Assembly (NCBI RefSeq): GCF_024347355.1
Contig: NZ_AP025465.1
Location: 3,348,001-3,412,000, forward strand
DNA length: 64,000 nt
From: Vibrio chagasii
GTDB taxonomy: Bacteria; Pseudomonadota; Gammaproteobacteria; Enterobacterales; Vibrionaceae
Direction of reading: 5' to 3'
This document shows positions 15,591 through 26,710 of the stretch, piece after piece. The number at the start of each line of letters is the position of its first letter. Position 1 is the stretch's first letter. Position numbers and translations under genes: made by a program. A model generated the notes under the pieces. It worked only from the letters and a program-made list of their open reading frames with translations. It was not told where the DNA came from and ran no database searches.

Positions 15591-16067
15591 TTAATGCAAG
15601 ATACCTTGCTCTTTGGTGTACAACAGCTCTTCCATTTGCGTGTAAGCACTTTCATTACCCGGTACATTGAACAGTACCATTAAGATAATCCACTTCAGAT
15701 CATCCAACTCAAATTCATTGGTCTCTAACCCCATCACACGATCAATCACCATTTCACGAATCTCTGTCGTGAGAACGTTGATCTGCTCAAGGAACAACAA
15801 GAAACCACGACACTCCATATTAATACGTGATATCTCTTTACTTGTGTAAACACGCATCGAGGTATTAGAGCACATAGTAATCGCCGCTTGGTTATCGGTA
15901 TCTTGCAGTGCAGCAAGGTCTTCTAACCAATGGAGAGCCTTATAAATATCATCTTGGTGAAACCCCGCTCGAAGAAGTTCATCTTCAAGTTCGTCTTGAT
16001 CCACCTGCAATTCAGAATCGCTATGGATGTAGGTTTCAAACAAGTACATCAGTATGTCCATCATCAT
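15591..16067 (-). CDS. smg: Smg family protein (DUF494)
   Basis: Conserved 158-residue protein of unknown function, named after its place beside dprA/smf. The start ATG at 16067 ([13 protein letters not shown]) gives the usual length. The sequence is acidic and helical ([20 protein letters not shown]), ending [11 protein letters not shown], with no signal peptide or membrane segment. It begins two bases after the dprA stop, so the two are translationally linked. Family identity is clear; function is not known. Confidence 0.92.
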   Translation of the reverse strand: MMMDILMYLFETYIHSDSELQVDQDELEDELLRAGFHQDDIYKALHWLEDLAALQDTDNQAAITMCSNTSMRVYTSKEISRINMECRGFLLFLEQINVLTTEIREMVIDRVMGLETNEFELDDLKWIILMVLFNVPGNESAYTQMEELLYTKEQGILH

Positions 16068-16069
16068 AG

Positions 16070-17182
16070 CTAGCCTCTCCCCTTTCGAATATAGCCACCG
16101 GAAACTGCAACAACATGCCCTGAGAGCTCAAGCTCTAAAAGCTGCATCATGACTTCATGCACAGGTATATGGGTTCTCTGTGCCAAAATATCAACGGGTG
16201 TCGCCTCTAATCCTACGTTAGCTAACAGATGTGGAAATGGCAATTGTTCATTTTCCTCCAAGCTTGGCGCAGGTTCGAATAAATTAGGCTGTTGGTCTAT
16301 AGACCAGTCTAACAGACTCTTTATTTCAACCAAGACATCTTGAGCACTCTGTACCAAGCAAGCACCAGCTTTGATTAAGCTATTGCCTCCACGACTCGTT
16401 GGGCTATGGATAGAGCCTGGAAGCGCGAATACTTCACGCCCTTGCTCCAAAGCGTAGCGAGCGGTAATTAGTGAACCACTCTTCTCTGCAGCCTCGATCA
16501 CCAAGGTTCCTAACGATAAGCCACTAATAATACGATTGCGACGCGGGAAATGTTCAGGTCGCGGTTTGGCACTTGGACGAAACTCTGAGATTAGCGCCCC
16601 ACTTTCACATATCCTAGCCGCGAGGTTTCTGTGTCTCGCAGGATAAATAGAATCCAAGCCAGACCCTAGCACAGCAAAGGTTTCGCCTCCTTTTTCTAAC
16701 GCACCATCATGAGCATAGCCATCGATACCTAAGGCTAAACCGCTGGTGACAATCAAGCCATTTTGTACAAACTCTTTGGCAAATGATTTCGTAGTCTGTA
16801 AGCCTTCGATGCTGGCATTACGGCTGCCGACCATAGCAATTTGAGGCTCTATCAGCTTTTCAACATTACCTTTGACGAAAAGCACTGTGGGTGCTGAAGC
16901 TATCTCACTCAACAATTTAGGATAGTGTAGGCAACTCGGAGTAAGGATGTGATGGTTGGATTGTTTAGCCTGCCAAGCGAGACAAGCCTCTACCTCTCTT
17001 GGGGCTTGATCTCGTAGATAAGCGATTTGTTTAGTTGATAAGCCCAATGCCTGCAGCTGTTGCCCTGAGTAACCAACAATGTTTAAAGGAGAATCAACAC
17101 TCAGTAGGCGAGCAAGACGCTTTCCACCCAGTTGCGGAATAAAGCTTAACGTTAACCAAGCGATCAATTGCTGTTCATTCAC
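16070..17182 (-). CDS. dprA: DNA-processing protein DprA
   Basis: Binds incoming single-stranded DNA during natural transformation and loads RecA. The 370 residues show an N-terminal HhH/SAM-like part ([15 protein letters not shown]), the Rossmann-fold core with GSRNAS (about 118-123), [16 protein letters not shown] (about 143-158) and [13 protein letters not shown] (about 172-184), and a C-terminal winged-helix domain (about 300-370). It overlaps the upstream LysM gene by four bases and is followed directly by smg. With comM at 32 kb it fits a naturally competent Vibrio. Confidence 0.97.
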   Translation of the reverse strand: MNEQQLIAWLTLSFIPQLGGKRLARLLSVDSPLNIVGYSGQQLQALGLSTKQIAYLRDQAPREVEACLAWQAKQSNHHILTPSCLHYPKLLSEIASAPTVLFVKGNVEKLIEPQIAMVGSRNASIEGLQTTKSFAKEFVQNGLIVTSGLALGIDGYAHDGALEKGGETFAVLGSGLDSIYPARHRNLAARICESGALISEFRPSAKPRPEHFPRRNRIISGLSLGTLVIEAAEKSGSLITARYALEQGREVFALPGSIHSPTSRGGNSLIKAGACLVQSAQDVLVEIKSLLDWSIDQQPNLFEPAPSLEENEQLPFPHLLANVGLEATPVDILAQRTHIPVHEVMMQLLELELSGHVVAVSGGYIRKGRG

Positions 17183-18264
17183 TCGCTTCCCTCTTCCGTC
17201 ACAGCTAGATCCAAAGGAGATATCGCTAGAATGTCATTGCTTACTGGCTTTGAACTTTGAGTGATCAGGGCGAGGCTAAAATACTCATAAGGTCGAATGA
17301 CCATAAGGCTGCCCAGTGAGGTACTTGGTAGCTGCACTTTATTACTCGCTGAAGACTCTTTGTAGCTGTATTCACCTTGTTTGCCGAACACAACCGCACC
17401 ACTTTCACTGAGGGTAAACATGGAGCCTTGGCGAAGATTGTCATGCGAGCCCTTGTTGATCACAACTACCTGATTTTTCGCACTGTATTGATTACCCTCG
17501 AGAGAACCTAAAATATTGGCAAACTGCCCCGCAGCACTGGGAGTTGGATAGAAGGTGGTAGAAAGATTCACTTGGTCGACGTCCAGATCTGGCAATACTA
17601 GATCGTTAAGCAGAACTTCTTGCAGCTGAGTCTCTATCTGTAATCTACTGAACTCAGCATCCACTTCTTTTAAGCGTGCAGTGGCAACTAAGCGCAAAGA
17701 AGTGATACTCGCTTGAGGATGCTGCCTTTGATAAGTTTCAACGGCGCGGTAAATACCCCACTTAGGGTGCTGCTGGTTTCCAGATATGAATAATCGGTCT
17801 TCCCCAGACAAGAAGCGTTTTCCATCGCTTGTTCCCAACACTCGTTGCGCCGATTCAATATCTTGTTGCTCAACCAAGCGATCAGACTGCAAATAAGGCA
17901 AAACCAACCCCTCATTGACAGTAGGCACTGCTTTCTTCTCAGAGACACGAATCTTAGGGCTGAGTTTGATAACCGGCTTGAGGCTCAACACAGGTTCGCC
18001 ATTAATCCAAACCAAAGACAGTTTGTCTCCGGGATAAATAAGGTGAGGATTTTCTATCTCTGGGTTCACCTGCCATAACCTTGGCCACAACCAAGGGCTA
18101 TCGAGATACATTGCTGAGATATCCCACAAGGTGTCGCCCTTAACCACCACATAGGCTTCAGGCGCACCTCGCTTAATGGTTAAAGGTTGCTCACTATTTT
18201 CTGCCACCACGACAAAAGAAATTGAGGAAAAAACAAGCGATAAAGTGGAGTAAACATGACGCAT
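17179..18264 (-). CDS. LysM-domain cell-envelope protein
   Basis: Secreted or periplasmic protein with an N-terminal signal ([21 protein letters not shown]) and one LysM domain at about 36-90 ([17 protein letters not shown], then [18 protein letters not shown]), expected to bind peptidoglycan. The remaining 270 residues match no enzyme I recognise. First gene of the group with dprA, whose start it overlaps by four bases (ATGA-type coupling). The same order occurs in other Vibrio. It may help organise the envelope, but a role in DNA uptake is only suggested by position. Confidence 0.88.
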   Translation of the reverse strand: MRHVYSTLSLVFSSISFVVVAENSEQPLTIKRGAPEAYVVVKGDTLWDISAMYLDSPWLWPRLWQVNPEIENPHLIYPGDKLSLVWINGEPVLSLKPVIKLSPKIRVSEKKAVPTVNEGLVLPYLQSDRLVEQQDIESAQRVLGTSDGKRFLSGEDRLFISGNQQHPKWGIYRAVETYQRQHPQASITSLRLVATARLKEVDAEFSRLQIETQLQEVLLNDLVLPDLDVDQVNLSTTFYPTPSAAGQFANILGSLEGNQYSAKNQVVVINKGSHDNLRQGSMFTLSESGAVVFGKQGEYSYKESSASNKVQLPSTSLGSLMVIRPYEYFSLALITQSSKPVSNDILAISPLDLAVTEEGSE

Positions 18265-18393
18265 GACCTAGCTTCCTTGGTCTGTATATTTGGAGAATTA
18301 CCATCAGGATGCTGTCATTTGACCTCTAAAATGTCTAGAATTGAGCCAACAAGGTTAAAGCTGTTTCGGCACAGTTCAATATTTCGAGTGTAT

Positions 18394-18909
18394 ATGTCTG
18401 TATTACAAGTATTAACATTACCAGATGATCGTCTACGTACCGTGGCGAAACCGGTAAAAGAAGTTACCCCAGAGATTCAAAAGTTCGTTGATGACATGAT
18501 TGAAACCATGTACGACGAAGAAGGTATCGGCCTTGCGGCAACGCAGGTAGATTTCCACCAGCGTATCGTAGTCATTGATATTTCAGAAACGCGTGATGAA
18601 CCAATGGTTCTTATCAACCCTGAAATTATCGAGAAGCGCGGCGAAGATGGTATCGAAGAAGGTTGTCTATCTGTACCTGGCGCTCGAGCTCTAGTACCTC
18701 GCGCAGCAGAAGTAACGGTTAAAGCACTAGACCGTGACGGCAACGAATTCACCTTCGACGCTGATGACCTTCTGGCTATCTGTGTTCAACACGAGCTTGA
18801 CCACCTAGAAGGCAAGTTGTTTGTTGATTACCTATCGCCACTTAAGCGTAAACGTATTCAAGATAAGCTAGCGAAAATCAAACGCTTCAATGAGAAGCAA
18901 GGCAAATAA
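18394..18909 (+). CDS. def: Peptide deformylase
   Basis: Metalloenzyme that removes the formyl group from nascent N-formylmethionine. With the start at ATG 18394 ([15 protein letters not shown]) the protein has 171 residues, close to E. coli Def (169); the frame is open further upstream to 18256 but that part is not conserved and overlaps the divergent LysM gene. The three motifs are intact: GIGLAATQ (44-51), EGCLS (89-93) and HELDH (133-137), which supply the metal ligands. It is 35 bases upstream of fmt, the classical def-fmt pair. Confidence 0.98.
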   Translation: MSVLQVLTLPDDRLRTVAKPVKEVTPEIQKFVDDMIETMYDEEGIGLAATQVDFHQRIVVIDISETRDEPMVLINPEIIEKRGEDGIEEGCLSVPGARALVPRAAEVTVKALDRDGNEFTFDADDLLAICVQHELDHLEGKLFVDYLSPLKRKRIQDKLAKIKRFNEKQGK

Positions 18910-18944
18910 TCGCAGCTACTACTAAATTAAGAAGGAAGCCTACC

Positions 18945-19892
18945 TTGAGTCAGTCTTTAAGAATTGTCTTCGCAGGTACTCCGGATTTCGCCGCCCGTCA
19001 CTTGGCGGCGTTGTTGTCTTCGGAGCATGAAGTTATTGCTGTTTACACACAGCCAGATCGTCCAGCAGGCCGCGGTAAGAAACTGACTGCGAGCCCAGTA
19101 AAAAACATCGCACTTGAAAATAACATTCCGGTTTACCAACCAGAAAACTTCAAGTCAGATGAAGCTAAGCAAGAATTAGCAGATTTGAATGCTGACATCA
19201 TGGTAGTTGTTGCTTACGGCTTATTGCTTCCACAAGTGGTTCTAGATATACCTCGCTTAGGTTGTATCAATGTACACGGCTCTATCCTACCGCGCTGGCG
19301 TGGTGCTGCTCCAATTCAACGCTCTATCTGGGCGGGTGATAAAGAGACTGGCGTTACGATCATGCAGATGGATATCGGCCTAGACACAGGTGACATGCTA
19401 AGTATCGCTACGTTACCAATCGAAGCAACAGATACCAGTGCTTCCATGTACGAAAAGTTAGCGGGCCTTGGCCCTGACGCGCTTGTTGAGTGTTTAGCTG
19501 ACATCGCTTCAGGCAAAGCAGTCGCTGAAAAACAAGACGACGAACTTGCTAACTACGCGAAGAAGCTAAGCAAAGAAGAAGCGCGTATCAACTGGAGTGA
19601 TGACGCGGCTCATATTGAGCGCTGCGTTCGTGCTTTCAACCCATGGCCAATGAGCCACTTTGAAGCTGAGGAAAACAGCATCAAGGTATGGCAAAGCCGT
19701 GTGGCAGAGCAAACTTCTGATAAGCCTGCAGGTACTATTCTGCAAGCGGATAAAACGGGTATCTATGTGGCAACAGGGCAAGGCGTACTTGTTCTTGAAC
19801 AGCTGCAAGTACCAGGTAAAAAAGCCATGTCAGTTCAGGATATCTTGAACTCTCGTGCAAGCTGGTTTGAAGTTGGAACTCAACTTTCTTAA
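18945..19892 (+). CDS. fmt: Methionyl-tRNA formyltransferase
   Basis: Transfers a formyl group from 10-formyltetrahydrofolate to initiator Met-tRNA. Starts at a TTG codon (18945) behind GAAGGAAG. Of 315 residues, the N-terminal domain has [10 protein letters not shown] (10-19), the folate site [13 protein letters not shown] (about 109-121) and the catalytic Asp in [12 protein letters not shown] (about 138-149); the C-terminal OB domain begins near 208. It follows def and precedes rsmB. Confidence 0.98.
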   Translation: MSQSLRIVFAGTPDFAARHLAALLSSEHEVIAVYTQPDRPAGRGKKLTASPVKNIALENNIPVYQPENFKSDEAKQELADLNADIMVVVAYGLLLPQVVLDIPRLGCINVHGSILPRWRGAAPIQRSIWAGDKETGVTIMQMDIGLDTGDMLSIATLPIEATDTSASMYEKLAGLGPDALVECLADIASGKAVAEKQDDELANYAKKLSKEEARINWSDDAAHIERCVRAFNPWPMSHFEAEENSIKVWQSRVAEQTSDKPAGTILQADKTGIYVATGQGVLVLEQLQVPGKKAMSVQDILNSRASWFEVGTQLS

Positions 19893-19933
19893 CCGCTTTA
19901 AAGCTGCCATAACGCAGTTTAGAAAACCTTTAC

Positions 19934-19951
19934 GAGGGCAGAGATGCCCTC
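19934..19951 (+). promoter_or_regulatory. RNA hairpin just upstream of rsmB
   Basis: GAGGGCA and TGCCCTC flank a GAGA tetraloop. The hairpin ends at the base before an ATG (19952) that is in frame with rsmB, 30 bases before the conserved start. There is no T tail, so it is unlikely to be a terminator. Confidence 0.6.
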
Positions 19952-19981
19952 ATGTATTCAAATAAATATTCGGTACCCCTC

Positions 19982-21262
19982 ATGAATGTTCGCGCTGCTG
20001 CTGCAAATGTCCTATTTCAAGTTGTCGATAAAGGCCACTCTCTTTCACACGCTCTCCCTGCGGCTCAAAAAACGATCCGCCCGCGAGACCATGCTCTACT
20101 GCAAGAGATTTGCTACGGCGCACTTCGTTACCTGCCTCGTCTAGAGTCAATCGCTAACGAACTGATGGAAAACCCGCTTAAAGGTAAAAAGCGCGTATTC
20201 CACCACCTAATTTTGGTGGGCATTTACCAACTGAGCTTCATGCGCATCCCTTCGCATGCAGCTGTTGCGGAAACGGTTGAGGGTACCAAAACACTGCGCG
20301 GTCCAAGCCTAAGTGGTTTGATCAATGCAGTATTACGTAGCTACCTACGTGACCAAGAAGAGCTGGATGAAAAAGCGGTTAGCCACAACGCGGGCAAATA
20401 CGGCCACCCAAGCTGGATTCTAAAAATGCTTCAAGAAAGCTACCCAGAACAATGGGAACAACTGATTGAAGCCAACAACAGCAAGGCACCAATGTGGCTG
20501 CGCGTAAACCGCCAACACCACACTCGTGACGAGTATGTTGAACTGCTTAAAAACGAAAACATTGAATACACCCTGCACTCAGAAGCAGCGGATGCAATAA
20601 AATTGGCTTCACCTTGTGATGTGACTTTATTGCCAGGCTTCGATAAAGGCTGGGTTTCAGTACAAGACGCAGCGGCTCAGCTTTCTGTAGATTACCTAAC
20701 ACCAAAAGATGGTGAGCTAATCCTAGACTGTTGTGCAGCCCCAGGCGGTAAAACCGCACACATTCTTGAACACACCAACGACACTGAAGTGGTTGCGATT
20801 GACTGTGATATTAAACGCCTAGACCGTGTTTACGATAACCTTGAACGTCTACAATTGCGTGCCGACGTCATTTGTGGCGATGCTCGCTACCCTGAAGAAT
20901 GGTGGATGGGCGACAAATTTGACCGCATCCTGCTTGATGCTCCTTGTTCTGCGACTGGCGTAATCCGTCGTCACCCAGACATCAAGTGGCTACGTCGTGC
21001 ATCAGATATTGAAGCACTAGCGGAGCTACAAAGTGAGATTATGGATGCAATGTGGCGCCAGCTGAAAGAAGGCGGCACTATGGTTTACGCAACATGTTCT
21101 ATCACACCACAAGAGAACGTTCTGCAGGTGAAAGCATTCCTAGAACGTACTGAGAACGCGACGCTAGTTGGGTCTGATATCGAAAATCCGGGTCGTCAAA
21201 TACTGCCTGGTGAAGAAGATATGGATGGCTTCTACTACGCAGTTCTAGTAAAACAGGCATAA
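19982..21262 (+). CDS. rsmB: 16S rRNA (cytosine-967 C5)-methyltransferase RsmB
   Basis: Methylates C967 of 16S rRNA with SAM. The N-terminal third is a NusB-like RNA-binding domain (residues about 1-140), followed by the Rossmann methyltransferase: [12 protein letters not shown] (about 253-264), DAPCSATG (about 320-327), and YATCSI (about 367-372), giving both cysteines needed by the m5C mechanism. I chose ATG 19982 ([11 protein letters not shown]), giving 426 residues and a conserved start; the in-frame ATG at 19952 would add ten residues. Neither has a strong ribosome site. A hairpin sits just before 19952. A terminator follows the stop. Confidence 0.95.
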   Translation: MNVRAAAANVLFQVVDKGHSLSHALPAAQKTIRPRDHALLQEICYGALRYLPRLESIANELMENPLKGKKRVFHHLILVGIYQLSFMRIPSHAAVAETVEGTKTLRGPSLSGLINAVLRSYLRDQEELDEKAVSHNAGKYGHPSWILKMLQESYPEQWEQLIEANNSKAPMWLRVNRQHHTRDEYVELLKNENIEYTLHSEAADAIKLASPCDVTLLPGFDKGWVSVQDAAAQLSVDYLTPKDGELILDCCAAPGGKTAHILEHTNDTEVVAIDCDIKRLDRVYDNLERLQLRADVICGDARYPEEWWMGDKFDRILLDAPCSATGVIRRHPDIKWLRRASDIEALAELQSEIMDAMWRQLKEGGTMVYATCSITPQENVLQVKAFLERTENATLVGSDIENPGRQILPGEEDMDGFYYAVLVKQA

Positions 21263-21267
21263 CAATT

Positions 21268-21309
21268 AACAGCGGCTAAGAATTTTATTTCTTAGCCGCT
21301 GTTTCTTTC
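21268..21309 (+). terminator. Terminator of def-fmt-rsmB
   Basis: Fifteen-base-pair stem AACAGCGGCTAAGAA/TTCTTAGCCGCTGTT with a six-base loop, then TTTCTTTCT. It separates rsmB from trkA. Confidence 0.85.
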
Positions 21310-21372
21310 TAGTGCATTATCAAAGCAAAATGAGAACACTAGAATTACAACGGCAAAAATAAGAGAAAGGCT

Positions 21373-22749
21373 ATGAAGATCATTATCCTAGGTGCTGGAC
21401 AAGTAGGCGGTACCCTTGCTGAAAACCTAGTGGGTGAAAACAATGACATCACGATCGTCGACCGTAATGCCGACCGACTACGTGAACTTCAAGATAAATA
21501 TGACCTTAGGGTTGTAAACGGCTATGCCAGCCACCCAAACACATTACGTGAAGCGGGTGCGCAAGATGCCGACATGTTGGTTGCAGTAACCAACATGGAT
21601 GAAACCAACATGGCCGCGTGTCAGGTTGCCTTCTCTCTTTTTAATACGCCAAACCGAATTGCACGTATTCGTTCTCCAGAATATCTGGAAGAGAAAGAAG
21701 CGCTGTTCAAATCAGGCGCAATCCCTGTCGATCACCTGATCGCACCAGAAGAACTGGTGACCAGCTACATTGAGCGTTTGATTCAATACCCAGGCGCACT
21801 ACAAGTGGTGAGCTTCGCAGAACAGAAAGTCAGCCTAGTGGCGGTAAAAGCCTACTACGGTGGTCCACTGGTTGGTAATGCCCTGTCTGCTTTACGTGAG
21901 CACATGCCGCACATCGATACACGTGTGGCGGCTATCTTCCGTCAAGGTCGCCCTATTCGCCCACAAGGCACCACCATCATTGAAGCCGATGATGAAGTGT
22001 TCTTTGTAGCGGCAAGTAACCATATCCGTTCAGTAATGAGTGAACTACAGCGCCTAGAGAAACCGTACCGCCGCATTATGATCGTTGGTGGTGGTAACAT
22101 CGGTGCAAGCCTAGCGAAACGCCTTGAGCAGAGCTACAGCATCAAGCTTATCGAGCGCAGCTATACACGTGCAGAGAAGCTATCTGAAGAATTAGAAAAC
22201 ACCATCGTATTCTGTGGTGATGCAGCAGACCAAGAGCTGCTGACCGAAGAGAACATTGATCAGGTTGATGTATTCATTGCCCTAACCAATGAAGATGAAA
22301 CCAACATCATGTCGGCAATGCTGGCTAAGCGCATGGGTGCTAAGAAAGTAATGGTACTGATTCAGCGCGGTGCCTATGTAGACCTTGTGCAAGGCGGTGT
22401 GATTGACATTGCAATCTCCCCACAACAAGCGACCATTTCTGCGCTACTTACTCACGTTCGTCGTGCTGATATTGTTAACGTATCCTCTCTACGTCGCGGT
22501 GCTGCTGAAGCTATCGAAGCGATTGCCCACGGTGACGAAACCACATCGAAAGTGGTTGGCCGAGCGATTGGCGATATCAAACTACCACCAGGTACCACTA
22601 TTGGTGCGATTGTTCGCGGAGAAGAGGTGCTTATTGCGCACGATAGAACCGTGATCGAGCAAGATGACCACGTAGTAATGTTCCTAGTAGACAAGAAGTA
22701 CGTGCCTGATGTTGAGTCTCTTTTCCAACCGAGTCCGTTCTTCTTGTAG
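21373..22749 (+). CDS. trkA: Trk system potassium uptake regulator TrkA
   Basis: Cytosolic NAD/ATP-binding ring protein that gates the TrkH potassium channel. Its 458 residues hold two RCK units: Rossmann loops [10 protein letters not shown] (7-16) and [10 protein letters not shown] (about 238-247), each followed by a TrkA-C domain (about 140-220 and 370-455). Start ATG at 21373 follows AGAGAAAGG. It lies 47 bases upstream of trkH, forming a two-gene potassium uptake operon. Confidence 0.98.
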   Translation: MKIIILGAGQVGGTLAENLVGENNDITIVDRNADRLRELQDKYDLRVVNGYASHPNTLREAGAQDADMLVAVTNMDETNMAACQVAFSLFNTPNRIARIRSPEYLEEKEALFKSGAIPVDHLIAPEELVTSYIERLIQYPGALQVVSFAEQKVSLVAVKAYYGGPLVGNALSALREHMPHIDTRVAAIFRQGRPIRPQGTTIIEADDEVFFVAASNHIRSVMSELQRLEKPYRRIMIVGGGNIGASLAKRLEQSYSIKLIERSYTRAEKLSEELENTIVFCGDAADQELLTEENIDQVDVFIALTNEDETNIMSAMLAKRMGAKKVMVLIQRGAYVDLVQGGVIDIAISPQQATISALLTHVRRADIVNVSSLRRGAAEAIEAIAHGDETTSKVVGRAIGDIKLPPGTTIGAIVRGEEVLIAHDRTVIEQDDHVVMFLVDKKYVPDVESLFQPSPFFL

Positions 22750-22796
22750 CCTTTTTTTCATAAGTCTTCACGTAGAACGCGCTCAGGCATTAAGCT

Positions 22797-24242
22797 ATGG
22801 TCAATTTTCGTCCTATATTATTAGTGATAGGGTTAGTGTTATCAAAACTGGCCCTTTTCATGTACATCCCAACACTAGTAGCCTTCTTTACCGGTACCGG
22901 TGGTTTTCTCGAATTCGGTCAATCAGTGGTGATCACGCACATCGTAGCGTTCATCTGCTTGAGCTTGGGCCGCTCTGCTAAGTTCCGACTCGGGGTGCGG
23001 GATATGTTCCTGATCACCTCTCTGGTATGGACAATAGCCAGTGCCTTCGCCGCACTGCCGTTTGTGTTCATCAATCACATCAGCTTTACCGATGCCTACT
23101 TTGAAACTATGTCCGGTATTACCACAACAGGTTCAACGGTATTAAGTGGCTTAGACGGCATGGCACCAAGCATCCTACTGTGGCGCTCGATATTGCAATG
23201 GCTTGGTGGCATTGGTTTCATCGTAATGGCGGTGGCAGTACTGCCGATGCTTAACGTCGGTGGTATGCGCCTATTCCAAACGGAATCTTCCGATTGGTCC
23301 GATAAAAGCAGCCCACGAGCAAAAACCGTCGCCAAGAACATCGTAGCGGTTTATCTGGTATTAACGGGCTTATGCCTAGTGAGCTACCTGTTTGCAGGCA
23401 TGAGCGTGTTTGATGCCATCAACCACTCGTTTACCACACTATCGACTGGCGGTTACTCGACTTCAGATGGCTCGATGAACCACTTCTCAAATAGCGCTCA
23501 CTGGGTGGGCACAGTATTCATGTTCCTTGGTGGCTTACCATTCCTGCTATTCGTTAGCGCATTACGCGGTAGAAAACTGTCTATCCTCTACAAAGATGCT
23601 CAGGTGAAAGGCTTCACTTACCTGTTCTTATTCACCAGTGCGGTCATTTCAACATGGCTTGTGGTGCGAGATGGTTACACCGTTTTGGATGCACTGCGTG
23701 TCTCTATGTTCAACATCGTATCCGTGGTCACCACTACCGGCTTTGGTTTAGAAGACTTCACAGCATGGGGCGCATTACCAACCACCTTGTTTGCCTTCTT
23801 GATGATGGCGGGGGCATGTTCAGGTTCAACCTCGGGTGGTATCAAGATCTTCCGCTTCCAAATAGCAATGACGATGCTTCACAAACAGATGATGAAACTG
23901 ATTCACCCGTCAGGTGTGTTTGTTCAACGCTACAACCAGCGTCCTGTGAGCGACGATATCGTGCGCTCATTGGTAGCATTTGGTTTGATGTTCTTTATTA
24001 CGATTATCTTGATCGCTGGCGGTTTGAGTGCGATGGGATTGGACCCAATCACCAGTATCTCTGGTGCCGTGACTGCAGTTGCTAACGTGGGTCCGGGAAT
24101 GGGTAGTGTTATTGGTCCAACAGGTAACTTTGCTCCACTGCCAGACGGTGCTAAATGGTTACTAAGCTTCGGCATGTTGATGGGAAGACTCGAGATCCTG
24201 ACACTTATCGTTCTATTCTTCCCTGCCTTCTGGCGACGCTAG
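22797..24242 (+). CDS. trkH: Trk potassium transporter membrane subunit TrkH
   Basis: Inner-membrane ion-conducting subunit of the Trk system. The 481 residues match TrkH (E. coli 483), with about ten to twelve hydrophobic segments. The four pore-loop filter regions are visible: MSGITTTGSTVL (about 104-115), FTTLSTGGYST (about 212-222), SVVTTTGFG (about 309-317) and VANVGPGMG (about 428-436), each with the conserved glycine that forms the filter. Works with TrkA encoded upstream. Confidence 0.98.
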   Translation: MVNFRPILLVIGLVLSKLALFMYIPTLVAFFTGTGGFLEFGQSVVITHIVAFICLSLGRSAKFRLGVRDMFLITSLVWTIASAFAALPFVFINHISFTDAYFETMSGITTTGSTVLSGLDGMAPSILLWRSILQWLGGIGFIVMAVAVLPMLNVGGMRLFQTESSDWSDKSSPRAKTVAKNIVAVYLVLTGLCLVSYLFAGMSVFDAINHSFTTLSTGGYSTSDGSMNHFSNSAHWVGTVFMFLGGLPFLLFVSALRGRKLSILYKDAQVKGFTYLFLFTSAVISTWLVVRDGYTVLDALRVSMFNIVSVVTTTGFGLEDFTAWGALPTTLFAFLMMAGACSGSTSGGIKIFRFQIAMTMLHKQMMKLIHPSGVFVQRYNQRPVSDDIVRSLVAFGLMFFITIILIAGGLSAMGLDPITSISGAVTAVANVGPGMGSVIGPTGNFAPLPDGAKWLLSFGMLMGRLEILTLIVLFFPAFWRR

Positions 24243-24268
24243 TTACACAAATATTTAAGGATACAGAG

Positions 24269-24844
24269 ATGAGATCATACCTACTTATCGCAAGCGCACT
24301 GCTGAGCAGTTCAGCATTAGCCGATCAGATGGTGACTCTGCAAGATGGCAAACAGATATTGCTGAAAGATGATTTTACGTGGCAATACGTAACACCACAG
24401 CAGAAAACCAAAGAAGCAGTAACATCAAAGAGCACGGTGCCTGTTGCTGCCGCACCTGTTGTCGCCGTTCCGATTGCAACGAATGTGCAAGGTACGACGA
24501 TTGTTGTAGATAGCAAGAAGCCAAGCCTACAGCTGTCACAATCAGGGGTTGATGTGGTACTCGGTGCTAGCCACTATGAAGATGGTGAGCTTATTATCCC
24601 AACGGCGATTACCAATCAAAGCACACAAGCTGTGATCTTGGTGTCGGTAAAGCTCGACCTGTATTCTGCCAGCGGTGAGCTTTTAGAAGAGAAGACGGTC
24701 GCCGTTTGGAAATCAATCAAGCGTATGGCAAATACCTACCTTCGACCAAAAACGGATTCTGAAGGCACCTCGATCAAGCTAGAGGTTGAGCAACATCCTG
24801 AGTACCAAATTAAAGCAGAAATCGTTGAAGTACTGACTCGCTAA
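24269..24844 (+). CDS. DUF3157 family exported protein
   Basis: Predicted periplasmic protein of 191 residues, typical of Vibrio, with unknown function. The start at ATG 24269 gives a clean signal peptide ([18 protein letters not shown], cut before DQM). An in-frame extension to 24155 exists but lies inside trkH. After the signal, [20 protein letters not shown] resembles a short ligand- or envelope-associated motif, followed by an Ala/Val/Pro-rich linker (about 50-75) and a beta-rich C-terminal domain. It lies 26 bases after trkH and may be co-transcribed. Stop overlaps that of convergent trhA by three bases. Confidence 0.85.
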   Translation: MRSYLLIASALLSSSALADQMVTLQDGKQILLKDDFTWQYVTPQQKTKEAVTSKSTVPVAAAPVVAVPIATNVQGTTIVVDSKKPSLQLSQSGVDVVLGASHYEDGELIIPTAITNQSTQAVILVSVKLDLYSASGELLEEKTVAVWKSIKRMANTYLRPKTDSEGTSIKLEVEQHPEYQIKAEIVEVLTR

Positions 24845-25494
24845 ACCGGAGTCACATACAGATAGATCGCGAAGAAGTGGCAAGCGCAGCCCGCCAATAC
24901 AAACAAGTGCCAGATGGCATGATTGTAAGGGATGCGTTTTGCTACGTAGAAAATCACACCTAACGAGTAAATCACGCCACCGAGTGCTAGTAGCACCAAG
25001 CCGCCCATCTCAATATTCATCGCCAGTTGATACACCACGATCAATGACAACCAGCCCATAGCTAGGTAAGTCACCAATGACAAGCGCTTAAATCGGTAGA
25101 CGAAGGCTATCTTCATAATGATGCCGGCCAGCGCAATTCCCCAAATCACCGCCATCAATCCCATGGCTAATGGCGTTCTTAAGCTAACCAGTAAGAATGG
25201 TGTGTAGCTGCCCGCGATCAGTAAGTAAATCGCGCAGTGATCGAGAGTTTTCAGCAGACGTTTGGTTTTCTCGGTGGTGATAGAGTGGTAAAGCGTAGAA
25301 GCAAGAAACAGCAGAATAATACTGCTGCCATACACCGCCATACTGGCAATCGTCAGTGTGTCGGCTTGATGGTCAAACGCACGGATCAGTAGCAGGATTA
25401 GACCAACCACGCCAAGTACAACGCCTAAGCCATGGGTTATCGCATTGGCGCGTTCTTCGATGTCACTGTATTCGCTCGCCGATGATGTAGACAT
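24841..25494 (-). CDS. trhA: Hemolysin III / PAQR family membrane protein TrhA
   Basis: Seven-helix inner-membrane protein of the hemolysin III (YqfA) family, distantly related to PAQR receptors. The name is historical; a toxic role is not shown, and E. coli TrhA is linked to membrane energetics. The 217 residues hold seven hydrophobic segments. Conserved metal-site residues appear as [11 protein letters not shown] (about 13-23), STLYHS (about 61-66) and a C-terminal [16 protein letters not shown] (about 191-206). Start ATG at 25494. Single gene, convergent with the DUF3157 gene. Confidence 0.93.
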   Translation of the reverse strand: MSTSSASEYSDIEERANAITHGLGVVLGVVGLILLLIRAFDHQADTLTIASMAVYGSSIILLFLASTLYHSITTEKTKRLLKTLDHCAIYLLIAGSYTPFLLVSLRTPLAMGLMAVIWGIALAGIIMKIAFVYRFKRLSLVTYLAMGWLSLIVVYQLAMNIEMGGLVLLALGGVIYSLGVIFYVAKRIPYNHAIWHLFVLAGCACHFFAIYLYVTPV

Positions 25495-25635
25495 GATTAT
25501 CCTACTAGAGTAAATGTTCGATAACGCTAGTATTACACATTAAGCGTACACGTGTAAGCTTAAATTTTTATGACATGTAAAGCTCTGAGAGATCGAAGAC
25601 AGTGATCCCTTAGACATCATTTATTCAGAAGAATA

Positions 25636-26427
25636 TTAAGACGCGTTTTCTAGATACTCAATGACTATCTTACCCGCCTCTTCTGGGGAGGTATCAAGTG
25701 GCACGCTCAGCTGTCGATGTAATTGACCAATACCCAACAAGCTTGCCAACATACCTTTTGCGCCGTCACGATTACGGTCTATTTCAAACCATAGCTTAAG
25801 TTCTTTCTCATCACGATGAGCAACCACCTCCAGCTCGCGCCAGCGACCATGATATGGCCCAGTAGTTGGAACAAACTCAAACTCTTGAACAAACGGCAGT
25901 TCAAAGCCATCAACCGCTTCACACTCAACCTGACGAATACGTAGCCCTTGAGCCTCCAGTTCATTGAAAATGCCATCAAGGAGTGCATCTGGGCGAACCG
26001 TTAAGATATCTTTATCCGACGGATCGATCGCCATCGCAATGTCTAATCCAGTTTCCAGCCATACCTTAGAATCGCCAATCGTCACCGGTGTGTTCAACGG
26101 AACATCAAACTCACACTCAAAGTCGCGAGTTTCACCCGGCTGAATCACAAACGCGTATGGCAGGCTCCATTTCGCTAGTGAGTATGTCTGATGCATGCGG
26201 CGTGTTTGGCCGCCCTCTTGCCTTTGCGAGTTCATGGTGACTTCTTTGACGTAACGACAGCACAGATTAAGATCGATATTGTCGATCTCCTGCGGCTGAG
26301 CGCCACCATACACATGCACAATAATGCTCGCCTTTTGCCCTGGATACAGCACTTCCTGTTGCAATACAGAATCGACCTTAGCCGACCCAATACCAAAACT
26401 TGCTAACGTTTTCTTTAAGAACGACAT
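25636..26427 (-). CDS. Spo0M-like (SpoOM family) protein
   Basis: Homologue of Bacillus Spo0M, an arrestin-fold cytosolic protein; in non-sporulating Vibrio its role is not known. I chose ATG 26427 (MSFLKKTLASFGIGSAKVD) because AAAGGAGG ends five bases before it; a GTG two codons upstream lies inside that ribosome site. The 263 residues comprise an N-terminal arrestin-like beta domain (VLYPGQKASIIVHVYGG, then PGETRDFECEFDVPLNTPV) and a C-terminal half with a DRNRDGAKGML segment. It has no signal peptide. Stands alone, with the tiny-ORF unit divergent on the other side. Confidence 0.88.
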   Translation of the reverse strand: MSFLKKTLASFGIGSAKVDSVLQQEVLYPGQKASIIVHVYGGAQPQEIDNIDLNLCCRYVKEVTMNSQRQEGGQTRRMHQTYSLAKWSLPYAFVIQPGETRDFECEFDVPLNTPVTIGDSKVWLETGLDIAMAIDPSDKDILTVRPDALLDGIFNELEAQGLRIRQVECEAVDGFELPFVQEFEFVPTTGPYHGRWRELEVVAHRDEKELKLWFEIDRNRDGAKGMLASLLGIGQLHRQLSVPLDTSPEEAGKIVIEYLENAS

Positions 26428-26570
26428 ATGCACCTCCTTTAAAGCATCATCTTAAGCCTGAAAGAGGTTCAAACTCAAATATACTGCTCACACAATTTTA
26501 ACTCTAATATCGTCTATTTATCACTCAAGCGTCGATCGATAACTGAGATAGTGATAATCTAATACCCGAT

Positions 26571-26702
26571 ATGCATGCATATCATTATCCTGATTTATTA
26601 TTCGGATTGGCGGAAGCCAGACGAGTGACTCTTCAAGCAATTGAGGCGGATCTCATAGTGAATCAGGCCATTAGATTGGCAATGGATATGCCTGACCGTT
26701 AG
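26571..26702 (+). CDS. Tiny ORF, 43 residues, unknown
   Basis: Not a family I recognise. ATG 26571 to TAG 26702 encodes 43 residues starting MHAYHYPDLLFGLAEARR and ending MDMPDR. The middle can form an amphipathic helix (LFGLAEARRVTLQAIEADL). There is no clear ribosome site before the ATG, and codons such as AGA, ATA, CGA and GGA are used more than in neighbouring core genes, suggesting low expression or later acquisition. It is followed eight bases later by another small ORF in a different frame and then by a terminator. Could instead be part of a small RNA. Confidence 0.45.
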   Translation: MHAYHYPDLLFGLAEARRVTLQAIEADLIVNQAIRLAMDMPDR

Positions 26703-26710
26703 GTAAATTA

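Noticed and set aside
23654..24085. 143-codon plus-strand frame
   Set aside because: Out-of-frame shadow within trkH.
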